The notes under the pieces are model-generated. The model was not told where the DNA came from. It saw only the letters and a program-made list of their open reading frames with translations, and did no database searches. The position numbers and the translations under genes were made by a program. A stretch of DNA of 64,000 bases from Endozoicomonas sp965261315 (GTDB lineage: Bacteria; Pseudomonadota; Gammaproteobacteria; Pseudomonadales; Endozoicomonadaceae): NCBI GenBank assembly GCA_965261315.1, contig CBDHDM010000090.1, positions 1-64,000 of the forward strand, read 5' to 3'. Shown here in pieces: positions 18,025 to 26,598 of the stretch; position 1 is the stretch's first letter; the number at the start of each line of letters is the position of its first letter.

Positions 18025-18736
18025 CGTTTCCTCCGTTAAAGCACTTGCTTCCAACTCATGGCGTGGCGGCTTAATGCTTATAACTGTTATGTGTAATTAT
18101 TGATCGGTGAAACTGGATTTTTTCAAACAGGGTTAAGAGATGATTAAATGAACATAATTTTGTTTTTAAGGGTTATTGTTGTTTGTACGAGTTTGTGAGT
18201 ATTTAAAAGCGCTGGCTGATTTATTTTTTTGATTTGAATCACTGGAAATTGGATTTAACGATAGAATTTTTAATTAATGCTCAGCTTTTAATCATTTTGT
18301 TTTGTCTTCGATGCTTTGTTGTACAAAAAACGTGTTTTTGATGAACTTCATATGGGATGCGCAGCCATTTTGAACTGAAGCTCATCGCCATAGCTAAGGC
18401 TATGACTCGTCGCTTCGCCTTGTCCAGCAGCCCAAAATGGCTTGCTCGCTATCATAGTTAGAAAGCGGAACTGGTATTACATCGTACTGGCCTCTACATT
18501 TGCCATAAATAGATTCCAACGACAAAAGTACTTCGTGTGCCAGCATTGGCCATGGCGATCTGGAAAGCCGAGCTTGAAGACGCGTTGAATTTCTGAGCGA
18601 TTCACACGTCAGTTTACGTTTACAAAATATCCGGGTTAGCTGGCACGAAAAAAGCTGCCGTTGTCGTGAACAGAATCAAATTCCCGTTGTCTACTCGCAG
18701 GCAAGGCAACTTAATATCGCTAATCGGAGGTGTGCT
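18025..18736. other. Long non-coding stretch after the NCS2 gene start
   Basis: About 710 bases, A/T-rich at 18060-18350 where the NCS2 promoter must lie. It holds the palindromic element at 18363-18442 (listed separately). The segment 18500-18720 shows no recognisable protein in any frame. No terminator or tRNA-like structure noticed. Confidence 0.5.
18363..18442. repeat. Palindromic element of about 80 bp (REP/MITE-like)
   Basis: The ends are imperfect inverted repeats: AGCCATTTTGAACTG at 18363 against the complement of CAGCAGCCCAAAATGGCT ending at 18442. Inside is a smaller hairpin CATAGCTAAGGCTATG. No coding capacity. The nested form is typical of repetitive extragenic palindromes or miniature transposable elements. 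No second copy lies in this window. Confidence 0.55.
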
Positions 18737-18832
18737 GTGAGTGCAATTATCAACTGGGGATTTGGTTTCTTCCTGACGGACTATGCTGGCATGTCAGCAT
18801 CAGTGTTCAGATCGATAATGTCGATGTTCTGA
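18737..18832 (+). CDS. Possible 31-residue peptide
   Basis: GTG start with GGAGG six bases upstream, reading VSAIINWGFGFFLTDYAG to a stop at 18832. Hydrophobic N-half. The only support is the good ribosome-binding site; I recognise no family, and the surroundings contain gene debris. Confidence 0.2.
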   Translation: MSAIINWGFGFFLTDYAGMSASVFRSIMSMF

Positions 18833-18880
18833 TGTTTCAACGACAGGGCGGGGTTTGACTCCGTCCCTGCCCATTCAGGT

Positions 18881-19059
18881 TTACTGACCTGAAGTCAGCC
18901 TGGTAAACATCCGGTTAACCTGACGGTTAATTTTGGAAGGCAAGGTGGGCTTCTTCGGAATTTTTTGCGTCCCCGGGGATGGCGACCATATCGAACCAGA
19001 TGCCCGCGCCTTCTTTAGGCGTCAGGGCATTCTCTTCGATGGTATTTTTCAATAATCAG
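18881..19059 (-). pseudogene. C-terminal relic of a PotD/PotF-type polyamine-binding protein
   Basis: Reading the minus strand gives NTIEENALTPKEGAGIWFDM then VAIPGDAKNSEEAHLAF. This matches the late region of PotF/PotD periplasmic putrescine/spermidine-binding proteins, where the PKEGA motif is followed by the 'IP.DAKN.EEA' segment. After a one-frame jump comes PSKINRQVNRMFTRLTSGQ and a stop at 18881, which is the very C-terminus of the family. The roughly 60 residues that normally lie between (the NYLL...NPxIYP part) are missing. So this is an internally deleted remnant of a lost gene, with everything upstream of the PKEGA region gone. No potABC genes are nearby. Confidence 0.7.
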
Positions 19060-19112
19060 GAGTGACTCAACTGAGTCGCTACACCCCCAGCCATCAAGTT
19101 GATGAAAACGAA

Positions 19113-19128
19113 GGGGGGGGGGGGGGGG
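19113..19128. repeat. Homopolymer of 16 G
   Basis: Sixteen consecutive G upstream of rsmJ, 127 bases before its chosen start. Such a long G-run is rare outside phase-variable loci and is also a classic place for length errors in sequencing. Confidence 0.9.
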
Positions 19129-19254
19129 ACGATAGCAACATGGTCTGGTGAAAGCCAATATTGCTGTTGGGGGCAGTGATGGCCTTTATTCATTGCAGCG
19201 TGTATTGAGGAGGTGATAGATTCTGCTCCCTTATGGTTCACTTCTTATGCACTG

Positions 19255-20034
19255 ATGTCTACTCAGCTTTTCATTCTGCCCTCAGAGAATTCAGAAATCC
19301 ATTCGTTACTTGCGTCTCTGGCGCAACAGTTAGGTACTGAATTTCACACGAACCCTGTTCAGCCTGAGGAAGGCACTCTGCTGATCAGTGATTCGGCAGG
19401 CATGGTCTCGGTTCAACGTGTCGACTCCAAAGATAAACCCATTACGGTTGATTTTGTTGGCGGGAAAGCGGGGCATCGGCGTAAATTTGGTGGTGGCAAA
19501 GGGCAGGATATTGCCAAAGCGGTGGGGTTGAACAAAGGTGTAAAGCCTTCCGTACTGGATGCTACCGGGGGGTTGGGGCGCGATGCTTTTGTTCTGGCCA
19601 GCCTTGGATGCAAGGTTACCATGATTGAACGGTCTTCGGTTGTTGCAGCGCTTTTGGAAGACGGTTTACGTCGTGCGTTGGCAGATGCGGATGTATCACC
19701 CATTGCAGAACGGATGTCGTTACTTAAAGGCAATGCCATTGATTTGATGATATCGACAGACAATAAATACGACGTCGTTTATCTTGATCCCATGTTTCCA
19801 CATCGGGAAAAGTCGGCTTTGGTCAAAAAAGAGATGCGACTGTTTCAGGACTTGCTGGGTGATGATCCGGATGCTGATCAGTTACTGATACCCGCACTGG
19901 ATATCGCCCGATATCGTGTTGTGGTGAAAAGGCCAAAGCTTGCCCCGGATCTGAATGGCCAGGAGCCTACCTATCGGCTGGAAGGAAAATCCTGCCGCTA
20001 TGATATTTATGCTCTGAAGGCTTTCAGTAGCTGA
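19255..20034 (+). CDS. rsmJ: 16S rRNA (guanine-1516-N2)-methyltransferase
   Basis: RsmJ (YhiQ) methylates G1516 of 16S rRNA using SAM. 259 residues from ATG 19255 (MSTQLFILPSEN). Signature segments: VDFVGGKAGHRRKFGGGKGQ, DATGGLGRDAFVLASLGC (SAM-binding motif I), VVAALLEDGLRRA, VYLDPMFPHREKSALVKKEM and the terminal RYDIYA. A GTG at 19213 in the same frame is possible but its GGAGG abuts it directly. Neither start has an ideal site; 19255 gives the family's usual length. Convergent with plsB. Confidence 0.92.
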   Translation: MSTQLFILPSENSEIHSLLASLAQQLGTEFHTNPVQPEEGTLLISDSAGMVSVQRVDSKDKPITVDFVGGKAGHRRKFGGGKGQDIAKAVGLNKGVKPSVLDATGGLGRDAFVLASLGCKVTMIERSSVVAALLEDGLRRALADADVSPIAERMSLLKGNAIDLMISTDNKYDVVYLDPMFPHREKSALVKKEMRLFQDLLGDDPDADQLLIPALDIARYRVVVKRPKLAPDLNGQEPTYRLEGKSCRYDIYALKAFSS

Positions 20035-20084
20035 AAACCCATTTACATTCCCACCCTGCGGGGCGGGAGTGAAAAGGTCTGCTC

Positions 20085-22595
20085 TTATTTACTCTCTTGT
20101 TCCCCAGAACTTTTGCTAACGCCAAAACGACTGGTCTGGTCAATACTGTGCCGTATTTCAGTGGTTAGCAGAAAGTGAGCCTGATCGGCAATCTTCTGAA
20201 TGTTGTCACCATACACCAGCTTATTGGTCTGGGTGATTTCCAGAACACCATGATCTCCCATCTGGGCAATGAAGCTTCTGAACAGTGATTTGTCAAAAAA
20301 CTCAGGGGCGTTCAGACCATGAATAATGGACAGTCTCTGTGCGAGAACACCACTTTGGTGCTCAAGGGCTTCTGCTTCAATATTACCGCTGCCGTTGCGC
20401 AGCAGCAGGCTGATAACCATGTAGAAGCGTTCCAGTGTCTGCACAATAGAGCGGGACATCACATTCAGCATGATGTATTCAGAAGTGGATGGGTCTGGCT
20501 GGAAGAAGCACACGTCTCCATTATCATCATTGCCTTGAGTTATCAGGCCTTCCTCTACAAGACAATCCAGCCACTTCTGGACAATGGCCAGAGCTTCATG
20601 CTGAGTCCATTGCAGGAACAGTTCAACCTGCAGGTAGGGGTAGAGAATCGCACTGATGCGCAGAATCTCTTTTCTTGTAATGCGGGCACTGTTGACAAAG
20701 AAGCAACTGATCAGTGAAGGGATGGCAAAAATGTGAAGAACATTGTTGCGATAGTACGTCATGGAAATGGCTGTCTTCTCATCCATGCTGATAATATCGC
20801 CCAGTGCATCTGTCTTTCTCTGGACCAGCTGCAGGTTTTCCACATAGTGGATCATGCTGCGGGCATCCAGGTCAGTCATGGCCATCCGGTCACTGTAAGG
20901 TACCATAGACAATAGTCGTGTATAGCCGTCCAGCTGGCGAATCAGTTCCTCTTCACCCAGTGCATGTCTTGGAGAAGAGAGAAGGGCAATAGCGACCAGA
21001 TTGACAGGGTTGATCACGGCAGCGGAATTGATTCTGCCAGCCAGCATATCACCCAGGTTGGAGGTGGTTTTAACCAGCCACTCAGGCTTATCTTCACTGC
21101 GGATGCTGTCTTTCCAGTGTGGAACCTCTTTATTCAGGAAAGAACCAAGGTCAACAGGCTCACCAAAGGTAATCCAGGCTTTACCAAACTCATTTCTCAG
21201 GGCTGCCAGTGTGCGGACGATATCCATCGGGGACTCGCTTTTCTTGGTTTCACCACGAAGCTCACCCAGATAGCTGGCCATTTCCAGCAGCTTTTCATAA
21301 CCGATGTATACCGGAACAAAAGCCAGAGGCTTTCGATTATCACGCAGGAAGCTGCGTACGGTAATGGAGAGCATGCCGGTTTTAGGCGTCAGTGTACGAC
21401 CTGTTCTGGAGCGGCCACCCTCGATGAAGTATTCGGTGGCAAAACCTTTGTTGGTCAGGGTGTACATGTATTCATGAAATACAGTGCTGTAAAGAGGATT
21501 GCCCCTGAAGGTCCGGCGCATAAAGAAGGCACCACTCTTGCGCAGGATGGTTCCCACTACCGGCATGTTCAAATTGATGCCAGCCGCAATGTGGGGGGGC
21601 GGTAACCCTTCATAGAACAGTACATACGACAGAAGCAGGTAGTCGATATGGCTTCTATGGCATGGAATATAAACAATGGTGTGCGTTTGAGCGAGCGCCT
21701 TCAATGGCTCCATGTGGTTAACTTTTACACCACTGTAGAGCTTGTTCCAGAACCAGGTCAGAATAATGTCCAGGAACCGGATGACCGGCATTGAGAAATC
21801 AGAAGCGATTTCATTGGCGTATTTCCGTGCTTTCGCCTCCGCTTCAACCAGCGTGATTTCCCGGGCTGCGGCTTCTGCGGCAATGGCTGTCTGGATTCTG
21901 GGCGTATGAATCAGGCTATTCACCAGCATGCGGCGATGGGAGAGGTCAGGCCCCAGTACCGAGGCTTTTTTCTGTCGGAAATGAACCCGTAGAATCCGGT
22001 TTACCTTGCGAACACTGCGTGCGTGGTTTTGACTGTCACCAATGATGTCCTGAAGTGATAATGCCGGGCTGAAATAAACCATGGTCTGTCGACCGTGAAG
22101 CAGCGTCGCCATAAACTTGCGGAAACGACCGCCCAGACTGAAGTTCCAGTCAAACAACAGTTTAAAGGCTGACTGCTCTTTCTCGGGTGAGCGTCCCCAG
22201 AGGATGGTGACCGGGACCAGCTGTACATCCTGGTGATGTTCTTCCACCTGGCGAACCAGTTGCGCCAGAAGTTCCGGTGGTTCCGGGCGCTCCCTTTGCA
22301 GGATCAGGCCTTCATACTGGCTCAGAAAGAAGTGAGCCTTGCTTTGTGGGTGTTCCGGGTCACTGACCTTGTAAATAGGTTTATAGGGTCTTGGCAGGTT
22401 CGCTTTTATGCATTCACCTTCAAGCACCATGAGGTCTGTCAGAGAGCGCTGGTGTATAACATAAACCACCGGTTTGCCGGGCTGCAAATGCAGGGCTTCG
22501 GGGTTGTTGTTTTCAACCGTGGTACGAACCCACGTAGAAAGGAGTTTTCTCAAGCTATGGAAAACATAGCGATTCAGGGTAATGGGTTTCAGCAT
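20085..22595 (-). CDS. plsB: Glycerol-3-phosphate 1-O-acyltransferase
   Basis: Inner-membrane enzyme that puts the first acyl chain (from acyl-ACP or acyl-CoA) on sn-glycerol-3-phosphate, the entry step of phospholipid synthesis. 836 residues, close to E. coli PlsB (807). The acyltransferase blocks are clear: PCHRSHIDYLLLSYVL with the catalytic HxxxxD (near residue 315), GAFFMRRTF (block 2), FIEGGRSRTGR (block 3) and FVPVYIGYE (block 4). The N-terminal third lacks strong membrane helices, as in the family. Monocistronic, convergent with rsmJ. No damage. Confidence 0.96.
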   Translation of the reverse strand: MLKPITLNRYVFHSLRKLLSTWVRTTVENNNPEALHLQPGKPVVYVIHQRSLTDLMVLEGECIKANLPRPYKPIYKVSDPEHPQSKAHFFLSQYEGLILQRERPEPPELLAQLVRQVEEHHQDVQLVPVTILWGRSPEKEQSAFKLLFDWNFSLGGRFRKFMATLLHGRQTMVYFSPALSLQDIIGDSQNHARSVRKVNRILRVHFRQKKASVLGPDLSHRRMLVNSLIHTPRIQTAIAAEAAAREITLVEAEAKARKYANEIASDFSMPVIRFLDIILTWFWNKLYSGVKVNHMEPLKALAQTHTIVYIPCHRSHIDYLLLSYVLFYEGLPPPHIAAGINLNMPVVGTILRKSGAFFMRRTFRGNPLYSTVFHEYMYTLTNKGFATEYFIEGGRSRTGRTLTPKTGMLSITVRSFLRDNRKPLAFVPVYIGYEKLLEMASYLGELRGETKKSESPMDIVRTLAALRNEFGKAWITFGEPVDLGSFLNKEVPHWKDSIRSEDKPEWLVKTTSNLGDMLAGRINSAAVINPVNLVAIALLSSPRHALGEEELIRQLDGYTRLLSMVPYSDRMAMTDLDARSMIHYVENLQLVQRKTDALGDIISMDEKTAISMTYYRNNVLHIFAIPSLISCFFVNSARITRKEILRISAILYPYLQVELFLQWTQHEALAIVQKWLDCLVEEGLITQGNDDNGDVCFFQPDPSTSEYIMLNVMSRSIVQTLERFYMVISLLLRNGSGNIEAEALEHQSGVLAQRLSIIHGLNAPEFFDKSLFRSFIAQMGDHGVLEITQTNKLVYGDNIQKIADQAHFLLTTEIRHSIDQTSRFGVSKSSGEQESK

Positions 22596-22778
22596 GGAAC
22601 TGGCTCTTGGCCTGCATCCGTCAGTAAAGGAGACAAGAATCGTTCAGAAGACTGGTCCGATGAACCCGTAGCAGGCCTCTGGCTTAAGAGTAAAACAACG
22701 ACTCTCAAGTCTGTGGTGAATTAGCCGGGCATTTTAGCCTGATTACCGGCGGTTACGCAAAATATTCACTTTGAGTCA

Positions 22779-22889
22779 ATGGAGGTGGTTGAAACGTTGC
22801 TTGGGCTGCGTCGGATGGAGCAGCAACTGGGAATACGGGGTAACTATTTTTCAGCCCTCTGGCAGAGTCTGTTTCGGAGAGAGCGGTAA
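22779..22889 (+). CDS. Possible 36-residue peptide upstream of plsB
   Basis: ATG at 22779 reads MEVVETLLGLRRMEQQL and ends WQSLFRERR before the stop at 22889. Basic and amphipathic with a Trp. It lies in the 490-base spacer between plsB and the next gene. I recognise no family and see no good ribosome-binding site, so it may be chance. Confidence 0.25.
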   Translation: MEVVETLLGLRRMEQQLGIRGNYFSALWQSLFRRER

Positions 22890-22898
22890 TCTCTGAGT

Positions 22899-23027
22899 TC
22901 AGGCTCGGAGCCAGGGTTGTCGTGACTCGGCAATGTTGTTTGATGCCTTTATATTTTTAATTATCTGTTCTGCATAACCGTTATCTATTAGCCACTGGTG
23001 CACAGTTTGCCCTTTGATTTTATTCAT
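22899..23027 (-). CDS. Possible 42-residue peptide
   Basis: Minus-strand frame from ATG 23027, MNKIKGQTVHQWLIDNGYAE, ending ESRQPWLRA at 22899. Composition is that of a soluble helical peptide, and it may be the relic of a longer protein. Not matched to any family. Evidence is limited to a start, a stop and plausible codon use. Confidence 0.25.
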   Translation of the reverse strand: MNKIKGQTVHQWLIDNGYAEQIIKNIKASNNIAESRQPWLRA

Positions 23028-23088
23028 AACCGTGCCTAATTGGTTTTGGCAGACACCCAGGCTGGAAGGCAGCCAAGCTGCTCTCCAT

Positions 23089-23481
23089 TTATAAAGCGTT
23101 AGGCCATTTGATCAGGCTTTCCTGCCCGTTTTCATCCAGCTGCCACCACTCGTCCATATCTGCACCTTCCTGCCAGGGGCCGGAGTTACAGCGGACTGCG
23201 TTGTGACAATACGCCTGAAGGCTTTTAGCGCACTGGGTATCATCCTGCCAAAGCGTGCCAGTGGTTTTAAACCAGATGCTGGTCCAGGCTTTACCCACGG
23301 CCTTTTCAACAATCATGACCGGAATCCTTTTGCCCTGAAAGGTGACTTCCAGGTCATGAACCACGTTGCCACTGTTTAAGGTAGCAACGTTATCAAAAGT
23401 ATCGCTCAACCAGCCGGTAATAGTCTCCAGAGAGGTGTTCCTGGCATAAACTTCGATATCATCAATTTCAGTACTGCTCAT
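23089..23481 (-). CDS. Conserved-type hypothetical protein following dapE
   Basis: A 130-residue acidic soluble protein, MSSTEIDDIEVYARNTS at the start. It contains many Trp residues and the segment WTSIWFKTTGTLWQDDTQCA, then a WWQLDENGQESLIKWP tail. The pattern suggests a compact beta-rich domain, without signal peptide or membrane segment. The start at 23481 lies only 11 bases after the dapE stop, so it is the second gene of a dapE operon. I do not recognise the function; the position suggests a small accessory protein often seen beside dapE in related bacteria. Confidence 0.7.
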   Translation of the reverse strand: MSSTEIDDIEVYARNTSLETITGWLSDTFDNVATLNSGNVVHDLEVTFQGKRIPVMIVEKAVGKAWTSIWFKTTGTLWQDDTQCAKSLQAYCHNAVRCNSGPWQEGADMDEWWQLDENGQESLIKWPNAL

Positions 23482-23492
23482 TTTTTAAAACG

Positions 23493-24647
23493 TCATTTGT
23501 CGGCTAGCAAGTGCCTAAGTATACCCTTATAGATTTCCTGCAGGGTATCAAGATCTTCTGCCTTAACACATTCATTCACTTTATGGATGGTGGCATTAAC
23601 AGGACCAAGCTCTACGACCTGTGCCCCCGTTGGTGCAATGAAGCGGCCATCAGACGTACCACCGGATGTGGACAGCTCCGTTGTCATTCCGGTGACTTCA
23701 AGAATGGCCTTATGAGTGGCGTTTACCAATGCGTCCGGGCGGGTTAAAAATGGCTGGCCACTCAGGTGCCAGTCAATATCGTATTCCAGTTGATGATTAT
23801 CCAGAATAGTCTTAACTCTTTCCTGAAGTTGCTCTGCGGTGACTTCAGAAGAGAACCGGAAGTTGAAATTCACCTGGCACTCTCCGGGAATGACATTGCT
23901 GGCACCGGTTCCGGCATGAATCTGCCAGATCTGAAAGCTGGTGGGAGGAAAGAATTCATTGCCTTCATCCCAGGTCTCTCCAGTCAGGTCAGCAATGGCC
24001 AGTGCCACTTCATGCACCGGATTTCGAGCAAGGTGAGGGTATGCCACATGGCCCTGAATCCCCTTAATGGTCAGGTGGCCATGGAGTGAGCCTCTGCGGC
24101 CATTTTTAACCACATCACCAACAACATGGGTGCTGGAAGGCTCACCAATCAGGCACCAGTCGATTTTTTCCTTTCGTGCTTCAAGATGCTCAATCACTTT
24201 TACTGTGCCATTTTTGGCCGGGCCTTCTTCATCACTGGTGATCAGAAAGGCAATTGACCCTTTGTGATCAGAGTGGTCTGCCAGAAAGTCTTCGCAGGCC
24301 GTAACCATAGCGGCCAGGCTACCTTTCATATCCGCAGCGCCACGGCCGTGAAGCATGTCATCAATCACAGCAGGCTGAAAAGGCGGGTTGTCCCACTGTT
24401 CTACCGGGCCGGTTGGCACGACGTCGGTGTGGCCGGCAAATGCCAGAACCGGGCTTTGATCGCCCCTGCGAAGCCAGATGTTTTCAACCTCCCCAAAACG
24501 GAGTCGCTCAACCTTGAACCCAAGAGGCTCAAGACGGCTTATCATCAGCTCCTGACAACCCTCATCTTCAGGGGTGATGGAAGTACGACTAATCAAGTCC
24601 ATTGCTAATTCGAGGGTTTTTGATGTCATTTTCAGAGAGTCTGTCAT
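23493..24647 (-). CDS. dapE: Succinyl-diaminopimelate desuccinylase
   Basis: Zinc peptidase-family (M20) enzyme of the lysine/meso-diaminopimelate pathway: hydrolyses N-succinyl-LL-DAP to LL-DAP and succinate. 384 residues. Metal and catalytic motifs: LAFAGHTDVVPTGP (His and catalytic Asp), GRGAADMKGSLAA (bridging Asp), ITSDEEGPAKNGT (catalytic Glu-Glu) and LSTSGGTSDGRFI and GPVNATIHKVNE near the C-terminus (last zinc His). Co-transcribed with the small gene downstream at 23089. An in-frame ATG seven codons inside is an alternative start; neither has a strong Shine-Dalgarno. Confidence 0.96.
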   Translation of the reverse strand: MTDSLKMTSKTLELAMDLISRTSITPEDEGCQELMISRLEPLGFKVERLRFGEVENIWLRRGDQSPVLAFAGHTDVVPTGPVEQWDNPPFQPAVIDDMLHGRGAADMKGSLAAMVTACEDFLADHSDHKGSIAFLITSDEEGPAKNGTVKVIEHLEARKEKIDWCLIGEPSSTHVVGDVVKNGRRGSLHGHLTIKGIQGHVAYPHLARNPVHEVALAIADLTGETWDEGNEFFPPTSFQIWQIHAGTGASNVIPGECQVNFNFRFSSEVTAEQLQERVKTILDNHQLEYDIDWHLSGQPFLTRPDALVNATHKAILEVTGMTTELSTSGGTSDGRFIAPTGAQVVELGPVNATIHKVNECVKAEDLDTLQEIYKGILRHLLADK

Positions 24648-24694
24648 TTATTGTTCTGGTGAGAGTTCAGTTGAACCACATTGGAATAGGCAGT

Positions 24695-25762
24695 TTAGCA
24701 TTTATCGTCAGTGACTGGTTGCTTAAGCCAGCTGAGAATTTCTCGGGTGAACGGTCGCTCTATTTCGGAATGGAATTCTGAAAAAACCTTTACCAGCCGT
24801 TTGCGGGTAAAGTCTGAAAAGTTCCGTGTCCCTTCTTCGGTAAAATAGAGCAGGTTATCGTCTATAGCTGCAGCCAGTTCTGCGCCACAAAGCGCTGAGA
24901 CTACTTGCTTGAAGCTGGCATGACCATCGAATTGACCTTTTTGCTGGTATAGCTCCGATAGTGTTGCCAGGGGAATCATGGAGAGCCTGGGCTGAATCAT
25001 CGGGTTGACGGCATGCCCGCTGCACCATTCACTGATTTGCCATGGGCGACCCGTGAAGGTATAGAGTCGGAGGCGGCTCTTTAGCCAGTCTGTATCATTA
25101 ACCGGATAGTTATCCCAGAGAAATGGTTTGCGCTGGAAGTGGTCAGACATCGCTTCCAGGCCGGCCTGATCATAACCCAGGGAGATAACATGGTCACCGG
25201 TCCAGAAAATATCAAAGCGGGGGTCGAGGTACTGCCCAAGATCTGACCAGTAATTTTCTGGCATGGTGCCATAAACTCTCTGCAGTAATGGGTCTTTTGA
25301 ATAGTAAGTGCCCACTATAATAATTTGCTCTGCGTTGCTTTCCCCGGCAATAAACTCAGCAATATCAGCTTGTGCTCTTGCCAGGTTATCAATCTCATTA
25401 CTGAAGTCGTCGAAGAGGATGCACAGTATTTCCGGGCTGAGTTGATTAATGCTGGAGATTTTTTCTTTCAGCTGCTGGCGGTTTTTCTTATTCAACGCTT
25501 GTACATTGAAAGGTGTGAGCCCAACACCAAATCGAACGTTTTTTTCCCTGAGCCCTGACCCCAAAGCGTTAAGGGCATTGAACCCGGATTCTGGCCAGGC
25601 GTGATTCCATTGCTCTCGAAGGTATGGATCATTTTTCGGGGCATAGATATAAAAGTCGAAGCCTTTTTGGGCACAGAAGGTGGCATAGGCATCCCTTGCT
25701 TCCCAGGACCACCGGTTTTCTTGATCATAGAGACCTTCGATTACGCCATACCTGAATGCCAT
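24695..25762 (-). CDS. GH84-type beta-N-acetylglucosaminidase (O-GlcNAcase-like)
   Basis: Glycoside hydrolase family 84 catalytic domain, 355 residues with almost nothing else attached. Family features are in order: FRYGVIEGLYDQ (residues 3-13), FYIYAPKNDPYLREQW (38-52), the catalytic Asp pair D118-D119 in CILFDDF, FDIFWTGDHV (183-192), LWDNYPVND (215-223) and HAVNPM later. GH84 enzymes remove terminal beta-GlcNAc with substrate assistance; members include eukaryotic OGA, which removes O-GlcNAc from proteins, and bacterial hyaluronidase-type toxins. No signal peptide is seen, so the protein is either cytoplasmic or leaves by another route. It is a single gene between dapE and nth. Substrate (chitin- or peptidoglycan-derived sugar, or host O-GlcNAc protein) is open. 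Confidence 0.88.
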   Translation of the reverse strand: MAFRYGVIEGLYDQENRWSWEARDAYATFCAQKGFDFYIYAPKNDPYLREQWNHAWPESGFNALNALGSGLREKNVRFGVGLTPFNVQALNKKNRQQLKEKISSINQLSPEILCILFDDFSNEIDNLARAQADIAEFIAGESNAEQIIIVGTYYSKDPLLQRVYGTMPENYWSDLGQYLDPRFDIFWTGDHVISLGYDQAGLEAMSDHFQRKPFLWDNYPVNDTDWLKSRLRLYTFTGRPWQISEWCSGHAVNPMIQPRLSMIPLATLSELYQQKGQFDGHASFKQVVSALCGAELAAAIDDNLLYFTEEGTRNFSDFTRKRLVKVFSEFHSEIERPFTREILSWLKQPVTDDKC

Positions 25763-25826
25763 TTGCGGATATTTCCCTGTTTACATGAAGTTCAATTGAC
25801 AGCTAAACCAGAGGTTAAACCATAGC

Positions 25827-26459
25827 CTAAGATGTCTTCTGTTTGTACTCACAAAGGTCTTCAATAATACAGCTGCCGCACTGGGGCTTTCTGGCTTTGC
25901 AAACATAACGACCATGAAGGATAAGCCAGTGATGGGCATCCATCAGAAACTCTTTGGGAACGAGCCTTACCAGTCGCTTCTCAACCTCCAGTACATCTTT
26001 TCCCGGGGCGATACCGGTTCGATTGGATACCCGGAAGATATGAGTGTCCACCGCCATGGTTGGTTGATTAAAAGCGGTATTTAAAACGACATTGGCTGTT
26101 TTTCTGCCAACACCGGGCAGAGCTTCCAGGTCATTCCGGTTATCCGGAACAATACTGTTGTGCTTTTCAATCAGAAGCTGGCAGGTCTTAATGACATTTT
26201 CTGCCTTGGCGTTAAACAGTCCAATGGTTTTTATATACGCTATCAGGCCGTCAACTCCCAGGGCTAGAATTGCCTCCGGCGTATTGGCAACCAGGTAGAG
26301 TTTATCCGTGGCTTTGTTAACACCCACATCCGTTGCCTGTGCAGAGAGTATAACGGCCACAAGAAGTTCAAATGGCGTGCTGTAATTAAGCTCTGTCGTT
26401 GGGTTTGGGTTTGCGTCCCTGAGCCGGGTAAATATCTGTGTACGTTTTTCCTTATTCAT
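25827..26459 (-). CDS. nth: Endonuclease III (DNA glycosylase/AP lyase)
   Basis: Base-excision-repair enzyme that removes oxidised pyrimidines and nicks the abasic site. 210 residues from ATG 26459 (MNKEKRTQIFTRL), the family's normal length; the 23 extra residues of the longer open frame are hydrophobic and unlike the family. Helix-hairpin-helix LEALPGVGRKTANVVLN with the catalytic Lys, then VDTHIFRVSNR with the catalytic Asp, and the C-terminal [4Fe-4S] loop CKARKPQCGSCIIEDLC (C-x6-C-x2-C-x5-C). In many Gammaproteobacteria nth follows rnfE; here it is 13 kb away from the rnf operon. Confidence 0.95.
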   Translation of the reverse strand: MNKEKRTQIFTRLRDANPNPTTELNYSTPFELLVAVILSAQATDVGVNKATDKLYLVANTPEAILALGVDGLIAYIKTIGLFNAKAENVIKTCQLLIEKHNSIVPDNRNDLEALPGVGRKTANVVLNTAFNQPTMAVDTHIFRVSNRTGIAPGKDVLEVEKRLVRLVPKEFLMDAHHWLILHGRYVCKARKPQCGSCIIEDLCEYKQKTS

Positions 26460-26598
26460 CCTTTGACCAGTAATAAGATGTTTAAAAATCAGCAAAATAA
26501 AGTGAATTATGCACAGTAGGAAGGGCACTAAGAAGTTTTTACTGTGAAAATGCCACTATTTCGAGTGAGGTAGTCATTTTCACAGTTTGGATATAGCA

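Noticed and set aside
20964..21605. 213-codon plus-strand frame inside plsB
   Set aside because: Exact antisense of a strongly conserved enzyme; a shadow frame.
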